In this document: piece by piece, positions 29,779 to 39,000 of the stretch
Layout: each line of letters begins with the position of its first letter
Numbering within the stretch: the first letter of the stretch is position 1
NCBI GenBank assembly: GCA_018242645.1
Contig: JAFEBN010000224.1
Location: forward strand, 1 to 58,059
From: Planctomycetota bacterium
GTDB lineage: Bacteria > Planctomycetota > Phycisphaerae > Phycisphaerales > UBA1924
DNA length: 58,059 nucleotides
Direction: 5' to 3'
The notes under the pieces: model-generated
Database searches by the model: none
The model's input: the letters and a program-made list of their open reading frames with translations, nothing else
What the model was told of the DNA's origin: nothing
Program-made: the position numbers and the translations under genes

Positions 29779-30165
29779 TCACTCCGCACTCGCGCCACGG
29801 CCTCGCGCTACCCCCATCAGCGAGAGCAGTCCGATCGCAAGCGTGACGCCGATGGTATTGAACAACAAGTCGTCCCAGGCGCAGGTCCGCCCGAGCGCGG
29901 GTATCGCCTGAAGTCCCTCGTCGATGCAGGCGTAGCCGACGGCAAGCAGCCAAGACAGCCCCAGGTTCCTCCGCGAAAGCACGGGCCCGAAGAACCCGCA
30001 GCACGCCGCCAGCGCCGCCCAGGTACCAAAGGCGACAAAGTGCACCCAGAGGTCGCTCCGCTCCACCGGCCCCCTGATCTGGAGGTTGGGCCAGTGGGTG
30101 CCCGAAAAAAGCAGCGCGGCATACACGCCGAACGCGGCTGTCCTCAACGGCTTCGCGGGCTTCAT
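29779..30165 (-). CDS. VanZ-like membrane protein
   Basis: The 128-residue product has three to four hydrophobic segments and the VanZ-like pattern: an N-terminal helix, DLWVHFVAFGTWAA (about 38-51), and the later DEGLQAIPALGRTCAWDDLLFNTIGV (about 82-107) with the Asp/Glu-rich EGLQ...DDLLFNTIG core. VanZ-family proteins are linked to teicoplanin resistance or to PEP-CTERM/exosortase loci, but their chemistry is unknown. It overlaps parA by 4 bases (ATGA) and ends 15 bases before murJ, so it is part of a tight operon. Confidence 0.85.
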   Translation of the reverse strand: MKPAKPLRTAAFGVYAALLFSGTHWPNLQIRGPVERSDLWVHFVAFGTWAALAACCGFFGPVLSRRNLGLSWLLAVGYACIDEGLQAIPALGRTCAWDDLLFNTIGVTLAIGLLSLMGVARGRGASAE

Positions 30166-31073
30166 GCCGGTGCGCCGCCGAGCGAAGGCTCCACCGGCAT
30201 TCGAGTGACGACAACCGGCACTTCCGCCCGCGCCGGCGCCGCGTGCCGGGCCGTGAACGCTTCGGCCAGCGCCCGATAGTCATCCGCACCGCTGGCGGTG
30301 GGCGCGTACTCAAAGATCGTCTTGCCGAAGCTCGGACTCTCCGCGAGTTTGATGTTCCGCCGGATCGCCGGGCGGAACACCACCGCTTCACTCCAGGCCG
30401 CCGTGCTGCCACGCGCACCTTCGAAGAACGCGTCCAGATCCGCGACCACTTCCCGCGTGTGCGTGCTGCCCGCATCGTGCATGCAAAGCACCACGCCGGC
30501 AACCCGCAGTTTCGGATTGATCGGGGGCGAGCCCGTCGCCAGCAAATTCACCGTTTCCAGCAGCTTGCCCACGCCCTGCAGCGCCAGGAAGTGTGCCTGC
30601 ATCGGAATCAGCACTTCATCCGCCGCCGCGAGCGCATTCAGTGTCAGCAGCCCGAGCGACGGGGGGCAGTCGATCAGCACGTACTCAACCTTCCCCGCAA
30701 ACTGCGCGATCACGCGCTTCAGCCGCTCCAGCCGGTCCACGGCCGAGGCCAACTCCGTTTCCGTCGCCGCCAGATCGGTGTGGCTCGCAATCGCCCACAG
30801 CCCCGCCGACACCTCGCACGCCGCACCGAACGCATCGGCCGGATCGTGAATCAAGTCGTAAATGCTCCGCGTCGCCTTGCCGTCGATGCCCAGGCCCAGC
30901 GTCGCATGCGCCTGCGGATCGAGGTCGATGACCAGCGTGGGGTGTCCCGCCCGCGCGAGTGCCGCGGCCAGATTGATCGTGGTCGTTGTCTTTCCCACGC
31001 CGCCCTTCTGGTTCATCAGCGCGATGCAGCGTGGCCGGCCAGGCGGAGAATGGGCGGGAGCCGAGTCGTTCAT
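30162..31073 (-). CDS. ParA/Soj-family ATPase without a ParB partner
   Basis: This 303-residue ATPase has the deviant Walker A KGGVGKTT (23-30) with the signature Lys23, Walker A' region DLDPQAHATLGLG (about 49-61), and Walker B LIDCPPSLG (about 131-139). These are typical of chromosome/plasmid partition ATPases. No parB or parS-like gene is adjacent. The last ~30 residues are a Pro/Ala-rich tail. It is encoded between the WecA-type transferase and VanZ genes, which suggests a positional role, such as placing the polysaccharide machinery, rather than chromosome segregation. Confidence 0.9.
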   Translation of the reverse strand: MNDSAPAHSPPGRPRCIALMNQKGGVGKTTTTINLAAALARAGHPTLVIDLDPQAHATLGLGIDGKATRSIYDLIHDPADAFGAACEVSAGLWAIASHTDLAATETELASAVDRLERLKRVIAQFAGKVEYVLIDCPPSLGLLTLNALAAADEVLIPMQAHFLALQGVGKLLETVNLLATGSPPINPKLRVAGVVLCMHDAGSTHTREVVADLDAFFEGARGSTAAWSEAVVFRPAIRRNIKLAESPSFGKTIFEYAPTASGADDYRALAEAFTARHAAPARAEVPVVVTRMPVEPSLGGAPA

Positions 31074-31078
31074 GCCCG

Positions 31079-31084
31079 AGTATA
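31079..31084 (-). promoter_or_regulatory. Putative -10 element (TATACT) of parA
   Basis: TATACT on the minus strand ends 5 bases before the parA ATG, so the transcript would begin at or inside the first codon. No -35 is evident, and read-through from the upstream transferase gene is possible. Confidence 0.35.
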
Positions 31085-31126
31085 CGAATCGGCAGAATCC
31101 GCGCGTACGCACCAGCCTGAAATCTT

Positions 31127-32569
31127 TCAGCGAATCGGCGCCGCTTCCGCACGCACCGGCTCGGCCTTGGCCGCTTCCGAAGGCAACGGGGAGACCGCCC
31201 TGCGAGCCTCGGAATCGATCGCCTGCTGCTCGATGAACTTGCGCCGGGCGATCTTGATCGCGGTAACGCCGATGAACGATGCCAGCATCAGGGCGATGAT
31301 GTACACCACCCGTGCCCGGCCCATGCTCACCAGCACCCCCAGCGTCGCGAAGCAGGCCGCGATGGCGTAGAGCACCAGCACCGCGCCCTTCACGCCCAGC
31401 GCCCGCTTGAGCATGTGGTGGAGGTGGTCGCTGTCCGCGCTCGAGATGCTCTGCCCGGCCATTTTGCGACGCACGATCGCGAGGCACGTATCAATCAGCG
31501 GCACGGCAAAGACAATCAGTCCCGCCATCACCAGGTGCGTCTTGTCGGTGGCGCCCAAGGTCAGGATGATGACGATGACGGTAAAGCCGAGCAGGAGCGA
31601 CCCCGCGTCGCCCAGGAAGATCGTCGCAGGATTGAAGTTGTGAGGCAAAAACCCGAGGCAGGCCCCCAGCAGCGCCATGCACAGCACAAGCCGCTGCGTA
31701 TCCCGCACGCCGTCATCCGCCGACGCAAGACCCAGCGAAATGACCAGCAATCCCGCGGCACTGATGGCCGTCGTGCCCGTTAACAGGCCGTCCAGCCCGT
31801 CGATGAGATTGGTCGCGTTGCACGCGCCCAGCACAAAGAAACCGATGATCGCCGTCCCGACCCAATACACCAGATCAAAGTGCAGCGCGCCCGTCTCGGT
31901 GCCCGGCACCCTGAACGGCAACGGGATGTTGAAGACCAGATTCGGATTGTGCAGCAGCGTTCCCAGCGGCGAAAGCACCTGGGCCGCCACGCGGGCACCC
32001 ATGTCGTCGATGGCCAGCAGAGCCGCGGCAAACAGAAGCCCGCCGATTTTCACCCGTGGAGCAAGGCCCCACACATCGTCGAGCAGCCCCACGACGACCA
32101 CCACAGTCATGCCAAACAGCACGAACAGCGGCACCGCCCGCTGCTCGGGCTCCGAGACGTGCTGGGACGGGTGATACTCCACAAGCCCCGCCCATTTCAC
32201 GGAGGCGTAGCTGTAGAGAATGGCCGCGAGCATGCCGAGGAAGACCGCAACGCCGCCCATGTAAGCCACGGGCATGCGGTGGACTTTCCGGGCCTCGCTC
32301 GGTCGATCGACCACGCCGTACGTGATCGCCAGACGACGCATCAGCGGGGTCGTGAGCAGCGTCACGACGAACGCGATGGCCATGATCCATGCGTAGCCGT
32401 TGAAGATCTCCCAGCGGGAGGAGTGATCAATCTCGCTGGAGGCGGGCGTCACAGGGTCCGCCGCGTGGGCCAGCACGGTCAGGCCCAAGGCCCCTATTCC
32501 GGCGATCAGCGCGTGCGCACGGTTCAAACCGCGGCAGGCCAGCTGGATGGGGTGTGCCGGATGCTTCAC
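31127..32569 (-). CDS. Undecaprenyl-phosphate sugar-1-phosphate transferase (WecA/TagO/MraY family)
   Basis: These enzymes start polysaccharide synthesis by moving a sugar-1-phosphate, usually GlcNAc-1-P, from a UDP-sugar to undecaprenyl phosphate. Motifs: VHRMPVAYMGGVA (about 99-111), GLLDDVWGL (about 160-168), NATNLIDGLDGL (about 254-265), GDAGSLLLGF (about 318-327) and the DSDHLHHMLKRALG loop typical of the WecA branch. About eleven hydrophobic helices are visible, plus a C-terminal charged tail. Its start overlaps the epimerase gene by 4 bases. It is the initiating transferase of the locus. Confidence 0.93.
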   Translation of the reverse strand: MKHPAHPIQLACRGLNRAHALIAGIGALGLTVLAHAADPVTPASSEIDHSSRWEIFNGYAWIMAIAFVVTLLTTPLMRRLAITYGVVDRPSEARKVHRMPVAYMGGVAVFLGMLAAILYSYASVKWAGLVEYHPSQHVSEPEQRAVPLFVLFGMTVVVVVGLLDDVWGLAPRVKIGGLLFAAALLAIDDMGARVAAQVLSPLGTLLHNPNLVFNIPLPFRVPGTETGALHFDLVYWVGTAIIGFFVLGACNATNLIDGLDGLLTGTTAISAAGLLVISLGLASADDGVRDTQRLVLCMALLGACLGFLPHNFNPATIFLGDAGSLLLGFTVIVIILTLGATDKTHLVMAGLIVFAVPLIDTCLAIVRRKMAGQSISSADSDHLHHMLKRALGVKGAVLVLYAIAACFATLGVLVSMGRARVVYIIALMLASFIGVTAIKIARRKFIEQQAIDSEARRAVSPLPSEAAKAEPVRAEAAPIR

Positions 32570-33603
32570 AGACGGTGCCCTTGGTCAACCTTGCCCGATG
32601 TCGAGAGCCAACCGGCCACGTCCCGGATGGTGTTCTCGAGCGACTTGCGGGGTTCAAAGCCGATCGCGCCTCTGATCTTCCTCAGATCGGGTCGCCGATC
32701 GGCCAAGTCCTCGAAGCCCGGCGGATACGCCTCACTATAGGGAACGAGCTCGATACTCGACCCCGATCCTGTCAATCGGATGACCAGTTCCGCCAGTTCA
32801 CGGATGCTGATCGACCGATCCGAACCGACATTGAACACCCCTCCCCGGCATGCCGGGTTCGTCATCAGCTTCGGGAGAGCGTCAACGACATCGGCAATGT
32901 CGCAAAAACAGCGCGATTGGCGACCCTCGCCGTGTACCCGCAGGGGTTTGCCCCCCAGCGCCGCCTCCACAAAGCGGGGCAGCACCATCCCGTAGTCGCC
33001 CACCTGTCGGGGTCCGACGGTGTTGAAAAAACGCGCAATCACAACGGGCAGACCTCGCTGGATCCCATAGCTCAGCGCGAGGTACTCGTCGATCCCCTTG
33101 CTGTAGGCGTAGCTCCACCGGGAAACAGTGGTGGGGCCGTAGGTCACATCGTCGCCTTCGCTGTAGGGCGACTTGGCGCTCTTCCCGTAGACCTCGGAGC
33201 TGCTGGCGATGAGCGTGGGGATGCCGCAAGAGGCTGCCCCGGGGGCCGAGCGTCCCGCGGCAAACTCCAGCAACGCAATCGTCTGCTCAATATTGGTCCG
33301 GATCGCCGCGACCGGGTCTTTCATCACAAGCCCGACGCCGACCGCCGCCGCAAGGTGGTAGATCTCATCGAACACCTCGCCCGGCCCGAGCGCGTGCAGC
33401 GCTTCGTGCAGGTCGGCTTCGATGAATCGCAGCCTCGGGTGATCCGGCAGGTTGCGCGTCCGCCCGGTCGAGAGGTTGTCGATCACGGTCACGCGGTCGC
33501 CCCGGGCGAGCAGCCGCTCGGAAAGATGGGACCCGATGAAGCCGGCCCCCCCCGTAACCAAGCTTCTTCGCGCGCGCGATTCTGGGTGCGTGGTCTCGGG
33601 CAT
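32566..33603 (-). CDS. NAD-dependent sugar-nucleotide epimerase/dehydratase
   Basis: An extended SDR of 345 residues with TGGAGFIGSHL (17-27), an SSSEVYG Ser motif (about 140-146), YAYSKG (Tyr/Lys about 165-169), and a conserved C-terminal NVGSDRSISIRELA. The pattern fits UDP-glucose 4-epimerase or UDP-glucuronate decarboxylase relatives; the exact sugar cannot be told. It is 11 bases downstream of the Wzz-like gene and overlaps the initiating transferase by 4 bases, so it likely provides an activated sugar for the same polymer. Confidence 0.9.
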   Translation of the reverse strand: MPETTHPESRARRSLVTGGAGFIGSHLSERLLARGDRVTVIDNLSTGRTRNLPDHPRLRFIEADLHEALHALGPGEVFDEIYHLAAAVGVGLVMKDPVAAIRTNIEQTIALLEFAAGRSAPGAASCGIPTLIASSSEVYGKSAKSPYSEGDDVTYGPTTVSRWSYAYSKGIDEYLALSYGIQRGLPVVIARFFNTVGPRQVGDYGMVLPRFVEAALGGKPLRVHGEGRQSRCFCDIADVVDALPKLMTNPACRGGVFNVGSDRSISIRELAELVIRLTGSGSSIELVPYSEAYPPGFEDLADRRPDLRKIRGAIGFEPRKSLENTIRDVAGWLSTSGKVDQGHRL

Positions 33604-33614
33604 GGGTGGCGAGT

Positions 33615-35864
33615 TTACGCCGCGTTCGAGGTTTCGCCGGCGTTCTGGTACTCGTGCGTCGCCCGCATGTTGCCGCGGATGTAACCGCCGGCCGAGGGCT
33701 TGACCGCGTTGACCACGACGCCCAGGAACTCGCCCTTGGCTTCGCTCAGGTCGTTGCGGAGTCGGGCCACCAGGCCCCGCTTCTCGCCCATCGCACGAAC
33801 GACCAGGCAGCTGGCGTCGGTGCGGTTGGCGATGGCCAGGCCGTCGCTGGCGACCAGTGCCGGCGCGACGTCGATGAGCACCAGGTCGTAGCGGGCCTTG
33901 AGCTCGGCCAGCAGCACCGAGAAACGCTCGCTGCTGAACATCTCGAACACACGCTTCTCGCGCGAACCGGCGCTCAGCACGTCCAGGCGCGGATCGGCGG
34001 TCTTCTGGATCGCCTCGTCGATCGACGCGCCGGTCAGCACATCGGCCAGACCCGGCGTTTCACGCAGGGCGAAGATGCGGTGCGTGCCCGGGCGGCGGAA
34101 GTTGGCGTCGATCAGCAGCACCTTCTTGTCGGAAGCCGCCCACGCCAGGCCCATGTTGCACATCACGCTCGTGGAACCCGAGCCGGGCATGCCGCCGATG
34201 ACCGCGAGCGATTTGTGGCCTGCCTGGCCGAGGCGCTTGGCCACGACCGAGCGGAGCTGACGGTAATTCTCGGCGATGACGCCGCGCGGACGGTCGCGGA
34301 ACGTGGTCTCGATCGCGCCGGCGCCCGAGGGGTCTTCCGATGCATCGGGGATCCAGCCGAGCAGGCGGGTGCGGGGCATCAGGGCGATGTCCGCCGGGCC
34401 CTTCACGCGGCTGTCCATGAGCTCGATGGCCAGGATGAGCGCCGTCACCAGGCCCACCACGCCGAGCATGCTCGCGGGCAGCACGACCGACAGCTTGGGC
34501 GAAGAGACTTCGCGGGGCAGCTTTTCATCGCTCGCGATCACCACGCGGTTGCTGGTCGGAAGTTCGGCGAGCATGGCCAGCGTGCGCTGCTGCTCGGTGA
34601 AGAGCGAGATCGACCGCTGGATGTTTCCAATCTTCTCTTCCAGATCCTTCACCTGAGCCAGCGTGCGAGCCGCAACCTGCTGCTTCTCGCTGATCTCGTC
34701 GCGCTGCTTGGTCATTTCCCTGTCCTGGTTCTCCAGGGACTGCAGCACAAGCTTCATCTGCTCGAGGTTGCTGTCGAATTTCTTGCGCATCAGCTCTTCC
34801 CGCTGCTGCGTGAGATTCTGGTTCATGCCCTGCAGGAGCGAATCGCCCCGCTTGTACTCGCGGTGCTCGCGGGTCATGCCCCGCATCAGCATGCCCTTAA
34901 GGTCGGCCTCGGTCGACTGGATCTGCTGCTTGATGTGGATGATCAGCGGGTCCTCTTCGACTTCGCTCTTGATCTGATCCGTGTACTGAATGCCCGCCGG
35001 ATTCTCGAGCTGGTCCTGCAGCTGCTTGATCGAGACCCGGCGAAGCTGGATCTGGTTCTGCACGTCGAGGATCTGCGTGTTCAGGATGTACAGACGCTGC
35101 AGCGTTTCGCTGCCCTGCTCGTTGATCGTCGTCACGCCGGCATCGCGGAGCAGCGCGTCGCGACGCGTCTGATAGTCGCGGAGTTCGTCGTTGAACTTCT
35201 GGAGCTGCGCCTGGATCTGATCGCGCTGCGTCTGCGTGCTGCTGCCCGCCACGCGCTTCAGTTCGGTCATGTACGCTTCTTTCAGAAGCTTGGCCAGGGC
35301 CGTCGCGTCCTCGCGCCACCGGCACGAGGCCGTCAGTTCGATCAGTCGCGTGCCGGGGATGATGCGGGTCTTTGCGACGTTGTTCGTGAGGTCCTTCACC
35401 GCTGAGACGATGTCGATCTTGCCGCCCTCTTCAAACTGGGCTGTCCACAGCGGCGCCTCGCGCGCCAGCCGCGGATCGGTCGCCACGCGGTTGAGCACGT
35501 CTTCGCGCGTCATCTGGCGCGCCTGCGTCAGCATGAATCGCTCGATTTCGTTCTGGCTTTCCATCGTGCCGATGCCCGTCGGCGAAACGATGCTCGACGT
35601 CGGCGTGAACGCCTCGAACACCGCGCCGCTCGTCCACACAGGCCGGAACTTCAGAAGCAGCACATACAGCACCACGCCGATGACCATCCCCACGCCGGCG
35701 GCGCCCGCCAGAATGTACTTGTACTTCATCAGCAGCTTGATTGGATCGATCGCCACGCCGCCGCCACCGCCGCCCGCGGGCGCGGGAGCACTCGGAGCCG
35801 GACCGCCCGGACGCGGCGCGGCTGTCGGCATGGAGGCGCTGGAACCAATCGGTGCGGTCGTCAT
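33615..35864 (-). CDS. Wzz/BY-kinase-type polysaccharide co-polymerase with a degenerate P-loop
   Basis: The 749-residue protein has a Pro/Gly-rich N-terminal tail, a first membrane helix (about 49-74), a periplasmic region with strongly predicted coiled coil (about 190-450), a second helix (about 460-487) and a cytoplasmic BY-kinase-like domain (about 535-725). Walker A' (LLIDANFRRP, near 582) and Walker B (LVLIDVAP, near 657) are recognisable, but the P-loop reads PGSGSTSV where the family has PGxGKST: the catalytic Lys is replaced by Ser. Only two Tyr residues are in the C-terminal tail. A co-polymerase role is likely; kinase activity is doubtful. AAAGGTGA precedes the ATG. Confidence 0.88.
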   Translation of the reverse strand: MTTAPIGSSASMPTAAPRPGGPAPSAPAPAGGGGGGVAIDPIKLLMKYKYILAGAAGVGMVIGVVLYVLLLKFRPVWTSGAVFEAFTPTSSIVSPTGIGTMESQNEIERFMLTQARQMTREDVLNRVATDPRLAREAPLWTAQFEEGGKIDIVSAVKDLTNNVAKTRIIPGTRLIELTASCRWREDATALAKLLKEAYMTELKRVAGSSTQTQRDQIQAQLQKFNDELRDYQTRRDALLRDAGVTTINEQGSETLQRLYILNTQILDVQNQIQLRRVSIKQLQDQLENPAGIQYTDQIKSEVEEDPLIIHIKQQIQSTEADLKGMLMRGMTREHREYKRGDSLLQGMNQNLTQQREELMRKKFDSNLEQMKLVLQSLENQDREMTKQRDEISEKQQVAARTLAQVKDLEEKIGNIQRSISLFTEQQRTLAMLAELPTSNRVVIASDEKLPREVSSPKLSVVLPASMLGVVGLVTALILAIELMDSRVKGPADIALMPRTRLLGWIPDASEDPSGAGAIETTFRDRPRGVIAENYRQLRSVVAKRLGQAGHKSLAVIGGMPGSGSTSVMCNMGLAWAASDKKVLLIDANFRRPGTHRIFALRETPGLADVLTGASIDEAIQKTADPRLDVLSAGSREKRVFEMFSSERFSVLLAELKARYDLVLIDVAPALVASDGLAIANRTDASCLVVRAMGEKRGLVARLRNDLSEAKGEFLGVVVNAVKPSAGGYIRGNMRATHEYQNAGETSNAA

Positions 35865-36021
35865 ATCAAGTCACCTTTGCAAGACCATCGTTCGTGTTCT
35901 GATAGGCCGTTCCCCTCCGAGGAAGGACCTGTCAGGGGGTTCGATCCACGCGCGCCCGGTGTTCGAGCGAAGGTGGGCCAAGACCCCATATAGATCGGCT
36001 CCGGACGCGAAATCCTGAGCT

Positions 36022-39000
36022 TCAAGAGGCTTCGACGAGCTTTTCCAGCCGCTCAAGGTCGGCTTTTTGCTGCGCCTGCGTCAGACTCTGGACCTGCTGG
36101 AACAGTGTGCGGGCCTTGCCCAGCGATGCCCGGGCCTCATCCTTCTTGCCCTCCGCCAGCTGCAATTCCGCAATGTGCAGGAGCACCGTCACTTGGGTAG
36201 AAGGTGTCGACGAGATCGCGATGGCGCGATCGAGCACCTTTTGCGCCTCCGCGTTCTTGCCGGTCATCATCAAGAGCATCCCGTACGTGTCCAGGACCTC
36301 CGGGCTCTTGGGAAGCAGGTCCACGGCCCGCTTCGCGTACTCGAGACCTTCCGCCGGCCGGTTCAAATCCTTTCCGAGCAGGTAAGCCAGGTTGTTGAGC
36401 GTATCGGCGTCGTTGGGATTCTTTGCGATAATCGCCTTCATCGCCTCCGCCGCCGGCTCCATCTTGCCGGCGATGTACAAGCGGCCGGCGTTTTCCTTGT
36501 ACGCAAGCGTCGCAAGGCCGGGGTTCTTCGCGGTTTGAGCGACCTTCAGAATGTCGTCGATGCCCGCCAGCTTCGTCTCCGGGTTGGCGTCATCGGCCTT
36601 GAGGCGACCTTTGAAGAAGGCGATCCAATCCGGATACAAGCCGTCCTTCGACAGTTGATCCAGGGTCGCCAAAAGCTCTTTCGCGCCCAGCAGCCTGTAC
36701 GCCGCCTGGAACCAAGCCTGCATGGCGCCGGCCTGTTCGTTGGGGAGTGCTTTGAGGGAAGCCGCCGTGTCCTTTCGGGCTTCCGGCAGCTGGTTGCGCA
36801 CACGGCGCACGCCCGCGCGGGCGAGCAGCAGCTCGGGATCCTTGGCGATCCGGTCCTGCACCTTTGTGAGCGTCGCTTCCGCTTCGTTCACGTTCGCCGG
36901 CTTCTGTGAGAGCAGCGCATTGACGTAACGAACCACGTGATCCGTGCGGGGATCGATCGTAAAGGCCTGCTTGTAGAACGCCAGCGCCCGATTCGAGCGG
37001 CCCAGCATGTCGAAGAGATCGCCCACGTTGGCGTAGAGCACGCCCGGAGCGCCGCGCCGCTTCGCGACGTCCTCGGCCAGCGCCACCGCTTCATCATCGC
37101 GAGCGTCCGCGACCATCATGCGGAGCCCCAGGCCCAGGATCTCATCCTGACTCGGGTCGATCGCGAGGATCGCCCGGATCTCGCTGATCACTTCGTTCTT
37201 CTTGCCCTGCGACTGGTAGAGCGCCGCCTTGAGCTGGTGGGCCTGCCACAAACGGGGATCCAGCTTGATCGCCTGATCCAGGTCGGCCAGCGTGTCCGCG
37301 ACATTGCGCTTGGCTTCCATCGAAGCCTGGCCGCGCTTGAGGAACACCCCGGCGTTGTTCGAGAACGCCGTGACAGCCTTGTCCAGAATCTCCATGCCCG
37401 TCTTCGGGTCCCCGCGTCCCATCGCGGCGTCGGCTCGCAGAAGCATCGCGACCGCGCCATCCTGTGCCTGCTTGCTCAGCTTCTGAAGCTCCTGCTCCGC
37501 GGCGTCAAACTGCCGCGCCTGCACCAGGGCTTCCGCCAGGCGCAGCCGCACCGTATCGTCCGCCGGATCCGCCTGGGACACGCGCCGGAGAGTCTCAATC
37601 GCCTTCTCCGAGTCGGCCCCGTCCAGGTACAACTCGGCCAGCAGCCGGTCGGCCTGCACAAGCTTGGCATCTTGCAAGGCCTGAGCTTCCGTAAGGATCA
37701 CCACGGCGCGGTCGGGCCGGCCGCGTGAAACCATGAAACGGGCCATCGCCAGCGATCCTTCGAGAGCCTTGGCCTTGTCGTCCTTGTTCTTGCCGATGTA
37801 GTCGCGATACACCTTCTCGGAGCTTTCGAGGTCGCTCTGGTCGGCGCTCCACGTCGCGGCGATCGTCACAACATCCAGGCCGTCCTGGGTCTTCCGCACA
37901 TCGTCGATGCGACGCTTGGCGTCGTCCCAGCGCCTCAGATCCGTGTTGAGCGCCGCAACCTGGACCTTGTAGCTGCGGTTGGACGGATCACGCACCAGGT
38001 CCTTCTCGCGCTCCTTGAGCGCCAGTTCGCGATCGCCGCCGATGCCTTCCAGGCGGAGCCACTCGTCGCGCAGCATGATGGAGTCGTTCAGCTTGGTCTT
38101 TTCCCGCAGCAGCTTGAGCGCCTCGTCGGTCTGGTTGGCCGCCTGGAGCGTCGCGGCATACTGCAGGATCGACGTGGCATCGTCCGGGCGCAGGTTGAGC
38201 GCTCTCTGCATGCTCTGTGTCGCGTCGAGGAGTTTGCCATCTTCAACCTGAAGCGCCGCGAGCACGCGCCACGCCTCCACATTGAAGTTGAATTTCTGCG
38301 AAGCCTGGGCCAGCACCGTGATCGCTTCCGCGCGCTTGCCCTGGGCCGCGAGCAGCCGCGCCTTGAACGTGGCGCCCTCGTACTTGTCGCTGTTCCGGGC
38401 CGTTGCCTTGTCGGCCAGCGGCTGCGCCGCATCGAACCGCTTCTCGCGGAGCGCCTTGATGAACAGCGCCTCGATCACCATCGGTTCATCCGGGAACTTC
38501 TGCTCCATCTCGGTCGCGATCGCCTGCGCCTGTTCCTTGTACTTCTCGCCCCCGTTGCTGAGCACACCCAGCTTCACCACCAGTTTGTCCACCGGCGTCA
38601 GCGTCGTGTTGAGGTCGATCGCCCGCAACTGCGCGGTGACCGCATCCCCGGCGTCGAGCACGGACAGCATGTCCTGCATCGACTTCTTCTGAGCTTCGTT
38701 CGGATTGGCGGCGATCGCCTTCTGAACCAGCGCCTTGGCGCCCTCGACGTCGTTGGAATTCGCCATATCCGAAACCAGTTGGCGAACGATCCGCATGTCG
38801 TACTTCGAGGGCTCCAGATTGTCGCGCATCAGCTGCGCCGAACCCTTTTCATCGCCCATCTCCCGGCGCTTGCGGACTTCGGCCAAAAGCTTGTCCACCG
38901 GGTCGTCGAAATCGGCCTTGCCGGCCTCCTGCATCACCGCCTTGCGACGCGCCTTGATCTGGGCGTTGTCCGGCACCAGCGCCTCGGCCAGTTCGTACAG

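Noticed and set aside
30162-31073. ParABS partition locus near the replication origin
   Set aside because: There is no parB, no parS-like palindrome cluster, and the neighbours are polysaccharide genes.
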